A stretch of DNA of 64,000 nt from Polyangiaceae bacterium (GCA_041389725.1 JAWKRG010000002.1:744001-808000); one strand, 5' to 3'; positions 8,142 to 17,178 are shown, numbered from the stretch's first letter. Notes: a model not told the origin generated them from the sequence alone. Made by a program: numbers and translations.

Positions 8142-9857
8142 CTAGGGCGGTGAAAAGCACACTCGTGTCGGCACCGCCACGGGTTGCCCACTGGAGTCGA
8201 AGCCCAATTGGCCGAAGTCGTTGCTGCCCCAACACCAAACATGCTCGTCGGGCGAGAGCGCACAAGCGTGATCATCCCCAACCATGTGGTCACCGTTGAT
8301 CTCGACGCGATCCCAGGGCGTGCGTTGCGTGATGATTCTGGGTTCCAAAGAAGAAGCCAGTGCTCCCCAGCACCAGAGGGTATCCTCGAAGTCCAGAGCG
8401 CAGGTAGATCGTCCCCCCGCGAACACCGCCTTGAACCGCTGCGTTCCGACGCGTTGGGGAAGGCCAAAGGACTTGCTGTTGCCGAGGCCCAACTGTCCAC
8501 TGTCCCCTCCGCCGAAGCAGTAGAGGTTGCCGTTCTCCCGAAGCGCACAGGTATGGTAGGCGCCCGTAGCCACGCCGACGTAGTCATCGAAACACTCCGT
8601 GGACTCCGGCGGATTGCAGCCCACGCGCGTCGGGTGTCGCCAGATCTGGATGTCGTTGTCCAGAGTGCCAGTAAGCAGCTCGTCGTAGCCAGGTCCCGCG
8701 GCCTGCGTTCGGTTGTCGCCCCAACAGTAGAGACTGCCAGCACTCCCTGCCGAGCTGTTGCCGATGGCGCAAGCGTGCTCGCCGCCTACTGCAAAGCTCA
8801 GCACCACCCCTCCGCCCGGCGCGGGGATCTTGACCGGAGTCGTTTGCTTCGCTTCGGTGAGGGCGGGGTCGCCTAGATTCGCGTAGCCGTTGTGCCCCCA
8901 GCCAAGCAGTTGCCCGCTGGTGGTCAGGGCAAGCGCGTGCCGAATCCCTCCGCGTACTTCCTGCACGCTACCTGCTCCCCAATTCGTTTCCACGGGCACC
9001 AGACTGTCGACAGTGGTTCCGTCACCGAGCTGCCCGGTCTGGTTCGTCCCCCAGCACCAGAGCGTTGCGCTGCCCAGTGCACAGCTGAACCTCTCACCAG
9101 CGCCATTGGCGAGTTGCCCCACGACTCCGGCAACGATGCTCGGCACGGCTGAGTCGACTTTGGTTCCGACGCCGAGCTGTCCCGCATTGTTCCGGCCCCA
9201 GCAGTAGGTCACATGGGTTGCACCGCCCTGCTGCAGATTCTGAGTCGTCATGCAGCTGTGCTGCGCACCCGTCGCAAGTTTGCGCACGGGCACGGCTGGT
9301 CTGCATGCTCCGGCGCTGCACGAGTCGCCAGAACAGCCACAGGCGAGCGCGTCGTCATTGAGGCAGGTGTCGGAGCAGCGTTGACAGTCGCTGCACGTCG
9401 GCGCGCCCTCTCCCCCACGTCGCGTGTCGAAGCACGAGCCGCGGCACACGCCATCGAAACAGGTCTGCCCCGACTCGCACGAAATGCCGCTGCAAGCGTC
9501 CTGGAAGCGGACCCGTAGGCGCCTCAGTTCGTCCTCCACGTAGCTGCCCCTCACCTCGACCCGCGCCAGCTCTTGGGAGTCGCTCAGCGTCGCAACGAGC
9601 CAGAAACGCCGCGTGGCGTCCTCGTTCCTGGGGATCAGGGGCACGTCGGCCAAATGCTCGCTACCGCTGACCGGGACGGACTTCTCCCGGACCTTCTTGC
9701 CGCCGTCGTCGAACACGGTGACCGTGAGCTGCGTCGCCGCGGCAAGCAACCCTGGGTCCGCGTTCAGCTCGACGATCACCTGCGTTGCCGGCTTTGTTTC
9801 GCAAGCACCCGCCAACGAGAGAACCAGCAGTGCCTTGGCGAAGTGCCGAGCGCGCAT
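8142..9857 (-). CDS. RCC1-repeat lipoprotein
   Basis: A 571-residue lipoprotein. The signal peptide ends in lipobox LAGAC (MRARHFAKALLVLSLAGAC). Residues 25-140 form a beta domain, then a Cys-rich stretch (CESGQTCFDGVCRGSCF; CSDCQRCSDTC). The rest is a beta-propeller made of RCC1-type repeats, each with the marks CWGxNxxGQLG and C(A)L: for example TYCWGRNNAGQLGVGT, LWCWGTNQTGQLGDGT, LYCWGDNRTQAAG, LYCFGGGDSGQLGLG and VWCWGSNDFGQLGF. In bacteria such proteins are surface lipoproteins of unknown ligand. The gene ends at CFSPP. It lies 77 bp downstream of the cyclophilin gene in the same orientation and may be co-transcribed. Confidence 0.9.
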   Translation of the reverse strand: MRARHFAKALLVLSLAGACETKPATQVIVELNADPGLLAAATQLTVTVFDDGGKKVREKSVPVSGSEHLADVPLIPRNEDATRRFWLVATLSDSQELARVEVRGSYVEDELRRLRVRFQDACSGISCESGQTCFDGVCRGSCFDTRRGGEGAPTCSDCQRCSDTCLNDDALACGCSGDSCSAGACRPAVPVRKLATGAQHSCMTTQNLQQGGATHVTYCWGRNNAGQLGVGTKVDSAVPSIVAGVVGQLANGAGERFSCALGSATLWCWGTNQTGQLGDGTTVDSLVPVETNWGAGSVQEVRGGIRHALALTTSGQLLGWGHNGYANLGDPALTEAKQTTPVKIPAPGGGVVLSFAVGGEHACAIGNSSAGSAGSLYCWGDNRTQAAGPGYDELLTGTLDNDIQIWRHPTRVGCNPPESTECFDDYVGVATGAYHTCALRENGNLYCFGGGDSGQLGLGNSKSFGLPQRVGTQRFKAVFAGGRSTCALDFEDTLWCWGALASSLEPRIITQRTPWDRVEINGDHMVGDDHACALSPDEHVWCWGSNDFGQLGFDSSGQPVAVPTRVCFSPP

Positions 9858-9934
9858 GGCAACAGTAGAGCACGTGCCCGTGGTTCCAACCAGGTCCCCA
9901 CCCCACGCGCGCAGCGTCTGTAAGACTCGCGAGC

Positions 9935-10435
9935 TCAGCGACGGCGGGCACTGCGGATGACGACGGGCTCGAGGGGTGCGTCTTTGCTGAAAGGCCCGGC
10001 CGCACCCGTCTTGACGCTCTTGATCGCGTCCACCACGTCCATTCCGTCCGAGACCACGCCGAACACGGTGTAGCCCCAGTCCGAACCGGACTTGGCTTTG
10101 TGATCCAGGAACGCATTGTCCTTCACGTTGACGAAGAACTGCGCCGTGGCCGAGTGCGGGTCGCTCGTGCGCGCCATCGCCACCGTTCCACGGGTGTTCT
10201 TCAAGCCGTTGTCGGCTTCATTCTGCACCGGTGGAAGGGTCGACTTCTTGTCGTAGTTCGCGTCATAGCCCCCACCCTGCACCATGAAACCGTCGATCAC
10301 GCGGTGGAAGATGGTGCCGTCGTAGTGTCCCGCATCGACGTACGCCAGGATGTTGGCGGCGGTCTGGGGCGCACGCGCTTCGTCGAGGGACACAGTGAAG
10401 GCGCCATGGTTGGTTTCGAAGACGACGTCGGTCAT
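9935..10435 (-). CDS. ppiB: Peptidyl-prolyl cis-trans isomerase, cyclophilin type
   Basis: A compact 166-residue cyclophilin with no signal peptide, so it acts in the cytoplasm to speed proline isomerisation during folding. The active-site signature is intact: FHRVIDGFMVQGGG (catalytic Arg and the Gln/Gly loop), MARTSDPHSATAQFFVN and WGYTVFGVV. The length matches the small PpiB class. It starts MTDVVFETNHG at 10435. The upstream 160 bp to the divergent lipoprotein gene contain no motif I can name. Confidence 0.93.
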   Translation of the reverse strand: MTDVVFETNHGAFTVSLDEARAPQTAANILAYVDAGHYDGTIFHRVIDGFMVQGGGYDANYDKKSTLPPVQNEADNGLKNTRGTVAMARTSDPHSATAQFFVNVKDNAFLDHKAKSGSDWGYTVFGVVSDGMDVVDAIKSVKTGAAGPFSKDAPLEPVVIRSARRR

Positions 10436-10596
10436 GCCCCGATCCTAGCGCCCTTGCTCCGACATTTGTGGATTGATTCCAGCTAGTTAGCCAAGTCGCT
10501 ACGCAGCGCGCCAAAAAGAGGAAGCGCCGGGGGCCAAAGGGCGCTAAAGCCGGCCCGTTGAGCACGGCACCCTTTCCCGTGCAAAATGGGGAAATC

Positions 10597-12588
10597 ATGA
10601 GCAACGCCTGGTCTTTCAGCACCCTCCGCGTGGCGAAGTTCGCCGCCCTTGGTCTTTCGTCCCTTGCTTTCACCGCTGCGGGTTGCAGCTCCGACAGCGC
10701 GGATTCGAAGGGATCGGATCCCTACTACGACGAGTTTGGAGTGTCGCCCTTCGACAGCGAAGGCCCCATCGGTGGCAAGGCCGACAACGCCGGCATCCCG
10801 GGACCGGCCACGAGCCTGGACAGCGGCGACACCGCCGTGTGGACGGTGAAGAACCAGTGGGAAGAGCGCACGACTACCGCCGCCAAGGAAGCCGGCATGG
10901 CGTGGAGCGCGAACAGCGGTCTCAACTGGGACGAGAAGTACGCTGCCTGGATCGACAGCATGAAGAAGATCAAGGCGGACAGCTCTTGGGGTGGTGACAC
11001 CTTCGAGATGGTCACCCCGTGGGGAAAGAAGCTACCGGCACCCAAACTCGAGTGCGCAGAGGTCGCGATGTTCCTGCGCTTGACCTTCGCTGCTTGGTAC
11101 CAGCTGCCCTTCTACATGACCACCACGGACTCCGAGGGGAAGCGCGTGTACTTCGGTCACATGGGCGCCGTGACTGCCAATGGTCGCTACAAGAACATGC
11201 CGACCTACAAGAGCTACTACAAGGACTACACCTCCAGCTATTCCGGGGGTGATTGGCCCACGGACAGCAAACTGGCCGCCAAGGGCCTCTACGGCGGCGG
11301 CGACGAAATGGAGTACATCGCCCCGGGAGCCAAGGCTGGCGCGTACTTCGATGCGGTGCATTTGAACAAACGCGTGGGACACTTCGCGTTGCACTTGCTG
11401 TCGTACTTCGGCAGCATCAACGTCGCCAATACCCGCAATACCTACAACTTGAAGCCCGAAGCGCTGCGCGAAGGCGACGTGTTGGTGGAGCGCTGGCAGG
11501 CGCAGGGCATTGGTCACACTCTGGTGGTCAAGAGCGTCACGCCAATCGAGGGCGGGCGGCTGGACGCGCAACTGGTCAGCGGCTCGATGCCGCGGCGCCA
11601 GCCCAAGTGGGAGGATTCCGTTGCTTCCAAGCATTCCTTCACGGACAACCGTACGGGCGGCGAGGGCAGCAGCTACGGTGGCGAGGAGTACGCGAAGCTT
11701 GGCGGCGGCATCAAGCGCTGGCGCGTGGCCAAGAACTGGAACGGCAAGTGGACCAACGCTTGGATGAACGCGGACGAGGCGAACTGGATCAACGATACGG
11801 ACTACGACGCCATCAAGACTCGCCCCGGTCAGTTCCAGACCCTGTTGGGCGAGGTGCCTCCGGAGCAACTGCGCGACGCCCTGCTGGGAATCATCGGCGA
11901 CGCCCGCAAGCATTTGGAGCAGTACCCGGCGTCCTGCTCTGCGCGCACCAAGCGCGAAGACGCCTGGCGTGAACTCTACGCGCTGATGCAGAGCAAGTTC
12001 AGCACCAGCAAGGCGGACACCGACAAGCAGTACCGCACCATGGCCGACTACGTATTCGCGGAACTGGAGTACGAGAAGAGCAAGACCTGCTGCTGGAACT
12101 CGTCGACCAACGCGATGTACCAGCTGGTCATGGACTACAACCAGAGCCTGCAGAGCAACCAGTGCGTGGCTCCCGTCGTGTTCAAGAACGACGGCGGCTA
12201 CCAGGTGTTCGCCGACTATGCAGCCTCCGTCGGCAAGGCCAACGAGTGGAAGGCCTGGTCGGAAGACGAACCCTGCGCGCAGCGTGACGTTCCCAGTGAC
12301 ACCGAACTGCCCCACGATTGGACCGAGTTCTGCAGTCTCAACCCAGGGACGGGTGGCGCAGGAGGCGCCGGTGGCGCGGGCGGAGCCGGTGGCGCGGGCG
12401 GCACTGGTGGTGGCACGTCGGGTACGGGCGGTACCAGTGGCGGTGGCAACACCCAGCCGAGCTGCACCCAGGCAGACTGCAGCAGCTCCCAACCGCTGCC
12501 GGGCTCCACGCCTGCGTGCTACTGCGACAGCTACTGCGTGACGAACAACGACTGCTGCCCCGGTCGGGCCGCAGCGTGTGGCGGCTGA
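10597..12588 (+). CDS. Large secreted lipoprotein with possible papain-fold core and somatomedin-B-like C-terminal module
   Basis: A 663-residue lipoprotein. I start it at ATG 10597 (MSNAWSFS), because GGGGAAATC lies just upstream and the lipobox TAAGC falls about 30 residues in. A GPIGGKADNAG segment near residue 60 matches GGKAD-like motifs in two other lipoproteins here. The central domain has ECAEVAMFLRLTFAAWY (Cys at about 153) and EGDVLVERW plus GIGHTLVV (His at about 307). That order, a helix beginning with Cys and later a GDV/GH strand pair, resembles NlpC/P60- or papain-like cysteine hydrolases; this is an inference. A Gly-rich linker leads to a Cys-knot tail with CYCDSYC and DCCP, the spacing of somatomedin-B-like modules. 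A GC-rich hairpin follows the stop. Confidence 0.78.
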   Translation: MSNAWSFSTLRVAKFAALGLSSLAFTAAGCSSDSADSKGSDPYYDEFGVSPFDSEGPIGGKADNAGIPGPATSLDSGDTAVWTVKNQWEERTTTAAKEAGMAWSANSGLNWDEKYAAWIDSMKKIKADSSWGGDTFEMVTPWGKKLPAPKLECAEVAMFLRLTFAAWYQLPFYMTTTDSEGKRVYFGHMGAVTANGRYKNMPTYKSYYKDYTSSYSGGDWPTDSKLAAKGLYGGGDEMEYIAPGAKAGAYFDAVHLNKRVGHFALHLLSYFGSINVANTRNTYNLKPEALREGDVLVERWQAQGIGHTLVVKSVTPIEGGRLDAQLVSGSMPRRQPKWEDSVASKHSFTDNRTGGEGSSYGGEEYAKLGGGIKRWRVAKNWNGKWTNAWMNADEANWINDTDYDAIKTRPGQFQTLLGEVPPEQLRDALLGIIGDARKHLEQYPASCSARTKREDAWRELYALMQSKFSTSKADTDKQYRTMADYVFAELEYEKSKTCCWNSSTNAMYQLVMDYNQSLQSNQCVAPVVFKNDGGYQVFADYAASVGKANEWKAWSEDEPCAQRDVPSDTELPHDWTEFCSLNPGTGGAGGAGGAGGAGGAGGTGGGTSGTGGTSGGGNTQPSCTQADCSSSQPLPGSTPACYCDSYCVTNNDCCPGRAAACGG

Positions 12589-12601
12589 AGTGCGCTGCAC
12601 T

Positions 12602-12626
12602 CGGCGGCAAGGTCCACTTGCCGCCG
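12602..12626. terminator. Hairpin between convergent genes, probable bidirectional terminator
   Basis: A perfect 10-bp stem (CGGCGGCAAG with CTTGCCGCCG) and a 5-nt loop lie between the convergent stops at 12588 and 12644. There is no T tract, which is common in GC-rich genomes, so termination efficiency is uncertain. Confidence 0.5.
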
Positions 12627-12643
12627 CAAGGCTCTGCTGAGCA

Positions 12644-13018
12644 CTAGGCGCAGCGGAACTCGGCGCCCAGGGCACCGAACGCACTGAGTTCGGAGAGTTC
12701 CGCCAGCACCGTTTCCTGGATCATCGCTTCGATCAAGGACGGAGCATCGGCGAAGCGTACGCCGACGCTATCCGCGCGTTGTTGAATGACCTGGGCGCGC
12801 AGGCGCACGCCCCGCAACTTTCCCGAGGTCACGTGGATGTCGACCTCGGTCCCCACCGGAGGCGGCCGCTCACTGACGAGACATGCACCGCCAAGAGAGA
12901 TGTCGCGCACCGACGCAGGAGCGGTGTCCCCTCCGTCCGCAGAGATGGCCGCAGCGGCCTGCAAAGCCACGCGTGGATGTCGTCGACGTTCGCCGGGTTC
13001 GGGAAAGGAGGCGTCCAT
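12644..13018 (-). CDS. PilZ-domain protein
   Basis: A 124-residue single-domain protein. The PilZ marks are visible: RRRHPRVALQ (the RxxxR c-di-GMP-binding region) near residue 11, and VRDISLGGACL (D/NxSxxG) near residue 45. The rest is the PilZ six-strand barrel (VGTEVDIHV; GVRLRAQVIQ; SVGVRFADA) and a C-terminal helix. It starts at ATG 13018 (MDASFPEPGERRR); a longer in-frame extension upstream would run into the divergent radical SAM gene and is not credible. Such stand-alone PilZ proteins are usually c-di-GMP receptors acting on motility, polysaccharide or secretion machinery. The partner is unknown. Confidence 0.87.
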   Translation of the reverse strand: MDASFPEPGERRRHPRVALQAAAAISADGGDTAPASVRDISLGGACLVSERPPPVGTEVDIHVTSGKLRGVRLRAQVIQQRADSVGVRFADAPSLIEAMIQETVLAELSELSAFGALGAEFRCA

Positions 13019-13184
13019 ACCCCCACAGAACGGGAGGGACGGCTGAAAGTTGAACGGGTTGGGCGAAAAGCGGCCAAGAAACCCGGGTGCGCGTCGGAGT
13101 AGCTCGACCTCGTGCCGCAGCGATGAGGCAGCGACCTCGCGCCCTGCACCGCCACGATGAGGTAGCCTTCGTGTTCCGGTTGCC

Positions 13185-14636
13185 ATGACGGACGCGGGGA
13201 GACGCAATCTGCTGCCACTGTTCGACCCTCGCGGCGAAGCCAGCCACGAGACCAAAGGGCTGTTGCGCCTGACCATGGCCTGCAACGAGCGCTGCCCCTT
13301 CTGCAACGTCCCGGTCGAGGACTATGCCCAGCCGACGCCGCCTCGGGAAAGCATCTTGACCGAGGTCGACGCATTCATAGCCGCTGGTGAACAGGCCCTC
13401 ACGATCTCTGGCGGAGAACCTACGCTGTATCGAGATCGCCTGCTCGAAGCGACTCGGCGCGCGCGCGAAGGCGGCATTCTCTTCGTCGAGGTTCAGACGA
13501 ACGCAGTCCTGATCGACGACGCCTACGCAGCCGCCATGCGCGACGCTGGCGTCACCTCCGCTTTCGTATCATTGCTGTCCGACGAACCGGAGCTACACGA
13601 TCGCCTCGCGGGTCTCGATGGAGCATTCGCCCGCTGCCTGGGCGGCATCGACGCCCTCCTGGCGGCGGGGATCCACGTGACGTTGAACCCGGTGATCGCC
13701 TTCGCCACACAACTGCGCGTAGCTCGCTACATCGACTTCGTGGCGGCTCGCCTCCCTGGAGTCCGCACCATTTCCCTCTCCGCCGTTCAACCCCACGGTC
13801 GCGCCGCCAAGGACGATTCGCTCTTGCCCGACTACGCGCTCCTTGGACCCGAGGTGCGTCGGGCTCGGCAGCGCGCGCAGCACCACGGCATCCTGCTGCT
13901 CAATCCCTACTGCGGCTTGCCCTTGTGCGTCGGTTGGGACGACGACAGCTCCACGTCGGTGGAAGCCATCGAGGCGGAGCTTCGACGCCGTGCCGAAGGC
14001 CATGCCCCGCGCGGCGTCCAAAACCAAGGTGACAAGTCCCAGGCGAAGCCCTGTCTCGACTGCGCGCTTCGTCCCCGCTGCGGCGGAGCATGGAACGAGT
14101 ACTGGCGCGACCGACAGGGGTCAGGCCTTCGCGCGCCCCTGCAGCGTCATGAACCCTGGACGCGGGAGCGCTTTGGAGGACCCGGTCAAACCGTCGTGCA
14201 CGCGCCCAAGGGGGTCGACGACGACGTACTGGCGCAGCTGAGCCGCCAGGACACGCCGACGAAGTGGCTGCTGCTCCACCGCTTACGCCACGACGAACTG
14301 CAGCGCGCGCGCCGAAGCGGCGCCACGGACGTCGCACTCTGGGCGAGCGTCGCGGATCTCTCGCAAGACCAGGAAACGCCGACGGTGCTTCGCACCCTCG
14401 CTCGCGAGCAGGCGAGGCTCGACGCGCAGCACCGGCTCCGCGTCGTGCTCGGCCTGACGGAGATGACCTCCTTCCGCGCCGCCTTCGAGCTGATCCGTGG
14501 CTACGCGGATCTCGTCGAAGCCGTGCGCCTGCTCGGTCGCCGAGATGCAGCCGCTCGCCGCTTTGCCGAGGCCGCGAGTCAGGAGCTGGGGCTGCCGGTC
14601 ACCGTCGTCGAGTTGAGCACTGCCTCACAGAGCTAG
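13185..14636 (+). CDS. Radical SAM protein with SPASM-like cluster and long C-terminal extension
   Basis: A 483-residue enzyme. The radical SAM cluster motif is CNERCPFC (CX3CX2C) near residue 32, followed by the SAM-binding SGGEPTLY. A second Cys group near 290 (CLDCALRPRCGG) resembles the start of a SPASM/twitch auxiliary cluster. The last ~160 residues (from about 320) are helical, Arg/Ala-rich and unlike any domain I recognise. SPASM enzymes often modify ribosomal peptides, but I found no convincing precursor peptide in the neighbouring 500 bp, so the substrate is unknown. Its 3' end overlaps the convergent pfkA gene by 12 bp. It starts at ATG 13185, divergent from the PilZ gene. Confidence 0.87.
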   Translation: MTDAGRRNLLPLFDPRGEASHETKGLLRLTMACNERCPFCNVPVEDYAQPTPPRESILTEVDAFIAAGEQALTISGGEPTLYRDRLLEATRRAREGGILFVEVQTNAVLIDDAYAAAMRDAGVTSAFVSLLSDEPELHDRLAGLDGAFARCLGGIDALLAAGIHVTLNPVIAFATQLRVARYIDFVAARLPGVRTISLSAVQPHGRAAKDDSLLPDYALLGPEVRRARQRAQHHGILLLNPYCGLPLCVGWDDDSSTSVEAIEAELRRRAEGHAPRGVQNQGDKSQAKPCLDCALRPRCGGAWNEYWRDRQGSGLRAPLQRHEPWTRERFGGPGQTVVHAPKGVDDDVLAQLSRQDTPTKWLLLHRLRHDELQRARRSGATDVALWASVADLSQDQETPTVLRTLAREQARLDAQHRLRVVLGLTEMTSFRAAFELIRGYADLVEAVRLLGRRDAAARRFAEAASQELGLPVTVVELSTASQS

Positions 14637-15707
14637 CGCGCCCTCGAGCTCTTCCAACATCTTCACGCGCCAACGGGTGACCTCGCTCGTGCCGTCGAGC
14701 AGGGCGTCGGTTTCTCGCAACACCGTTGCCAGGGGAAAGCGGAACACGGCGGGGTCTGCCATGGCTTGTCCACCTTCCACCTGTTGGGGCAGCCAACTCA
14801 CCATTTCGTCCGTGACGCCCTGCGCCACCAGCATCAGCGCGGCAACGGCGAAGCGGCCGGCGATCATGCGGTCTTGGTAGGACGGATTGCCGCCTCGCAC
14901 CAAGTGCCCCAGCACTGTCGCCCGCACGTCGACGTTCGGCAGCTCGGCGTCCAGGCGTGTCTGGACCTCACGCACCAGCTTGGTGCACGGAATTTCCACG
15001 CCCTCGCTCTTGATGATCAAGACGCGACGCTTGTCAGGACGCTCGAAGGCGCGGCGAATGCAGTTCGCCACCGCCTCGATGATGTCGTCGTAGCTGCGGC
15101 CTTGTTCGCGGAAAAGCAGCGCGTCAGCTCCGGCCGCAATGCCTCCGGCCATGGCCAGGTAGCCCGATTGCCGCCCCATCACCTCGACCACGAAAGCGCG
15201 ATGGTGCGCTCGTGCCGTGTCGGAAATCTTGTCGCACGCATCGACGATGATGTTGAGCGCACTGTCCACGCCGATGGCCGTGGACGTGCAGCCGATGTCG
15301 TTGTCGATGGAGGCGGGGATCCCGATGATGGGAATGGACGTCTCCTTGGCTAAAATGTGCGCGCCCGTCAGCGAGCCGTTGCCACCGATGACGATCAGCC
15401 CGTGCATGGGCGCCAAGTGCTCCAGGGCCTTCGCGCGACCTTCGGGTGTGCGAAAGCCCGCGCTGCGCGCCGAGCCGAGGAGGGTTCCGCCGTGGTTGCC
15501 CACCAGGTCGAGCTCGGGATGCGAAGACAACGTTCCCCCTTGCTCTGGGGTCAAGTCGCGGAAGCGACCCGCCATCAGCCCGTCGTAGCCATCGAGCACG
15601 CCCAGCACGCGCATGCCCTTGGCGGCGGCCACCTTGGCAATGGAGCGCACGGCAGCGTTCATGCCCGGTGCGTCTCCCCCGGATGTCAGTACGGCGATCG
15701 TCTTCAT
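14625..15707 (-). CDS. pfkA: 6-phosphofructokinase
   Basis: A 360-residue glycolytic enzyme that phosphorylates fructose 6-phosphate. I start it at ATG 15707 (MKTIAVLTSGGDAPGMNAAV), which has GGAGGG at the right distance; an in-frame upstream extension is not family-like. Motifs follow the PfkA order: SGGDAPG (nucleotide loop), the GGNGSLTGA loop near 108-116, PASIDNDIG with the catalytic Asp (about 135), VEVMGRQSGYLA, and GHLVRGGNPSYQDR. In E. coli the loop reads GGDGS, where Asp103 helps bind Mg; here that position is Asn110. The Gly after it suggests ATP rather than pyrophosphate as donor, by analogy. The gene is convergent with the radical SAM gene. Confidence 0.93.
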   Translation of the reverse strand: MKTIAVLTSGGDAPGMNAAVRSIAKVAAAKGMRVLGVLDGYDGLMAGRFRDLTPEQGGTLSSHPELDLVGNHGGTLLGSARSAGFRTPEGRAKALEHLAPMHGLIVIGGNGSLTGAHILAKETSIPIIGIPASIDNDIGCTSTAIGVDSALNIIVDACDKISDTARAHHRAFVVEVMGRQSGYLAMAGGIAAGADALLFREQGRSYDDIIEAVANCIRRAFERPDKRRVLIIKSEGVEIPCTKLVREVQTRLDAELPNVDVRATVLGHLVRGGNPSYQDRMIAGRFAVAALMLVAQGVTDEMVSWLPQQVEGGQAMADPAVFRFPLATVLRETDALLDGTSEVTRWRVKMLEELEGALAL

Positions 15708-15842
15708 CGAAACCCTCCGCGGCCATTGTCCAGTCTGCGGCCGACAAACGCCAGAGGGGTGCTCAGCGGTGCCCTCCACCCGACTGAAAAAGCCGGGGTT
15801 ACCCGCATGGCCGAAGCCACGCGCCCCCAAAGGGCTGCGCGC

Positions 15843-16703
15843 CTAGCTCGCGGCTTTGGTCACGATGGCCACGAGAGGCAAGTGATCCGAGTTGCCACGG
15901 GAAAGCACTCGAACGTCGAGCACGTCGAGACGGTCGTCGGTCACCACGTGGTCGAGCTCCGACTCGACGGTGCCGACGCTCGTCTGCCAGCGCCACGTGT
16001 CCGCGTCCTTCTCGAACTCCGAGAGCCGACTGCGAAAACCGCGACGCTGCAGGTGCGCCAGGGCCAGGCCTTGCCTGCCCTCATTGAAGTCACCGGCAAT
16101 CAGCGTCGGCAGGGACGGATCGAGCGCCTGGAAGTACTTGGCGATCTCCGCCTCGCGCACGGGCGGGGTGGTGAAGTAGCCGCTGACGACGCTTCCTCGC
16201 TCCGACAGCTGGGGCCGCAGGTGCACGCTGAGCACCTGCAAATCCCCGATGGGACTTTGGACCACCATCCGCCATGCGGGGAACCAGCCTCCCTCGGGAG
16301 GCTCGATCCACTCCTGCTCTCGCAGCGGGTACTTCGACAAGACGCCCATGCCCCCGGCACCCGGGCCCTCTCGAAACTGCACGTGTGAGTAAGCCGTGGC
16401 TCTGGGTCGCACCGCAGATTCCCAAGCCGACGTCGTCTCTTGCAGCAACACCACGTCCGCGTCGGGCTCGAGAATGGCCTGCAGTGTGGCGTCATCCCCA
16501 GCGAGGCCGTAGTTGACGTTGTAGGTGAGGATCTTCACGCTCGCCTGGCCCGGCGCTGGCGTTCGCGGCTCCCGCACGTTCTCCGCGCAGCCCACGTGTC
16601 CGAACGCGGCGGCGAAAATGGCCACACCCACCCAGAGCAGCAGTCGTCGACGGTTCACCACCCCCCTTGTACGCCAGAGGTCCGCCAGGGATTCCCACAC
16701 CAC
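15843..16703 (-). CDS. Endonuclease/exonuclease/phosphatase (EEP) family protein, membrane-anchored or lipoprotein
   Basis: A 286-residue hydrolase of the EEP superfamily (DNase I, inositol phosphatase and sphingomyelinase relatives). The family residues are in order: TYNVNYG (Asn), LLQETTS (Glu, metal), VHLRP, GDFNEG (Asp/Asn) and SDHLPL (catalytic His). The N-terminus has an Arg patch and a hydrophobic segment (LLLWVGVAIFAAAFGHVGC) ending in a lipobox-like GHVGC, so the enzyme probably sits outside the cytoplasmic membrane. A GTG at 16661 just before the hydrophobic segment is an alternative start, preceded by AAGGGGGG. The substrate cannot be told from the sequence. Confidence 0.86.
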   Translation of the reverse strand: MVWESLADLWRTRGVVNRRRLLLWVGVAIFAAAFGHVGCAENVREPRTPAPGQASVKILTYNVNYGLAGDDATLQAILEPDADVVLLQETTSAWESAVRPRATAYSHVQFREGPGAGGMGVLSKYPLREQEWIEPPEGGWFPAWRMVVQSPIGDLQVLSVHLRPQLSERGSVVSGYFTTPPVREAEIAKYFQALDPSLPTLIAGDFNEGRQGLALAHLQRRGFRSRLSEFEKDADTWRWQTSVGTVESELDHVVTDDRLDVLDVRVLSRGNSDHLPLVAIVTKAAS

Positions 16704-16716
16704 GCGCTGAGTCGTA

Positions 16717-17082
16717 TCAGTCCATCTCGTGATAGAGCGGATCGCGCTTCGCCATGAAGCGACGGATAAGCGCCTCGTTCTCGGAACTCAGCTCCAAGAA
16801 GCGAACCCCCATGCCGGGGTGACCCGACAGCGGCTCGCTCACCCACACCACCACACCATCCGCGGAGATCTCGGGGCACGCGGGCAGCGCGAACTTCACG
16901 GTCACGTGAGTTCCCTGCGGCAGGGGCGTGTGGGTGGCGACGAAGAGCCCGCCATCGGAGATGTCTCGGGTCAGTCCCGAAAAGAAATTGCTTTCGCTGT
17001 GGACGCCAAGCGCAACCTCGACGGGAATGCGCATACTGCGGCGCCGTTCGCTCGGAGTTCCGGAGGAATGGGGATCGCTCAT
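16717..17082 (-). CDS. PilZ-domain protein
   Basis: A 121-residue stand-alone PilZ protein, the second in this window. Visible marks are ERRRSMRIPVEV (RxxxR, about residue 13) and TRDISDGGLFVATH (DxSxxG, about residue 39), then HVTVKFALP and GMGVRFLELS of the barrel. It lacks a signal peptide and should bind c-di-GMP in the cytoplasm. It lies 13 bp upstream of the EEP gene in the same direction, so the two may share a transcript. It is divergent from the GntR regulator. Confidence 0.88.
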   Translation of the reverse strand: MSDPHSSGTPSERRRSMRIPVEVALGVHSESNFFSGLTRDISDGGLFVATHTPLPQGTHVTVKFALPACPEISADGVVVWVSEPLSGHPGMGVRFLELSSENEALIRRFMAKRDPLYHEMD

Positions 17083-17178
17083 GGTGGGCCTCGAGGACGC
17101 GGCGCCGACGGCGCCGACGGCTGACGAGCCTGGCGCAGACGCTTCCGGCCGGCAATCGTCGAAAATGGGCGGCCACCC

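Noticed and set aside
11032..12684. 550-codon open frame opposite the 10597 lipoprotein gene
   Set aside because: Composition is that of an antisense shadow in GC-rich DNA (Arg/Val/His-rich, no domain), while the plus strand has a signal peptide, lipobox and Cys module.
13019..13184. RiPP precursor peptide for the radical SAM enzyme
   Set aside because: No small frame with a ribosome-binding site and Cys- or core-like end was found between the PilZ and radical SAM genes.
15708..15830. Longer N-terminus of phosphofructokinase
   Set aside because: The ATG at 15707 has a good ribosome-binding site and matches the family start; the extension is not conserved-looking.
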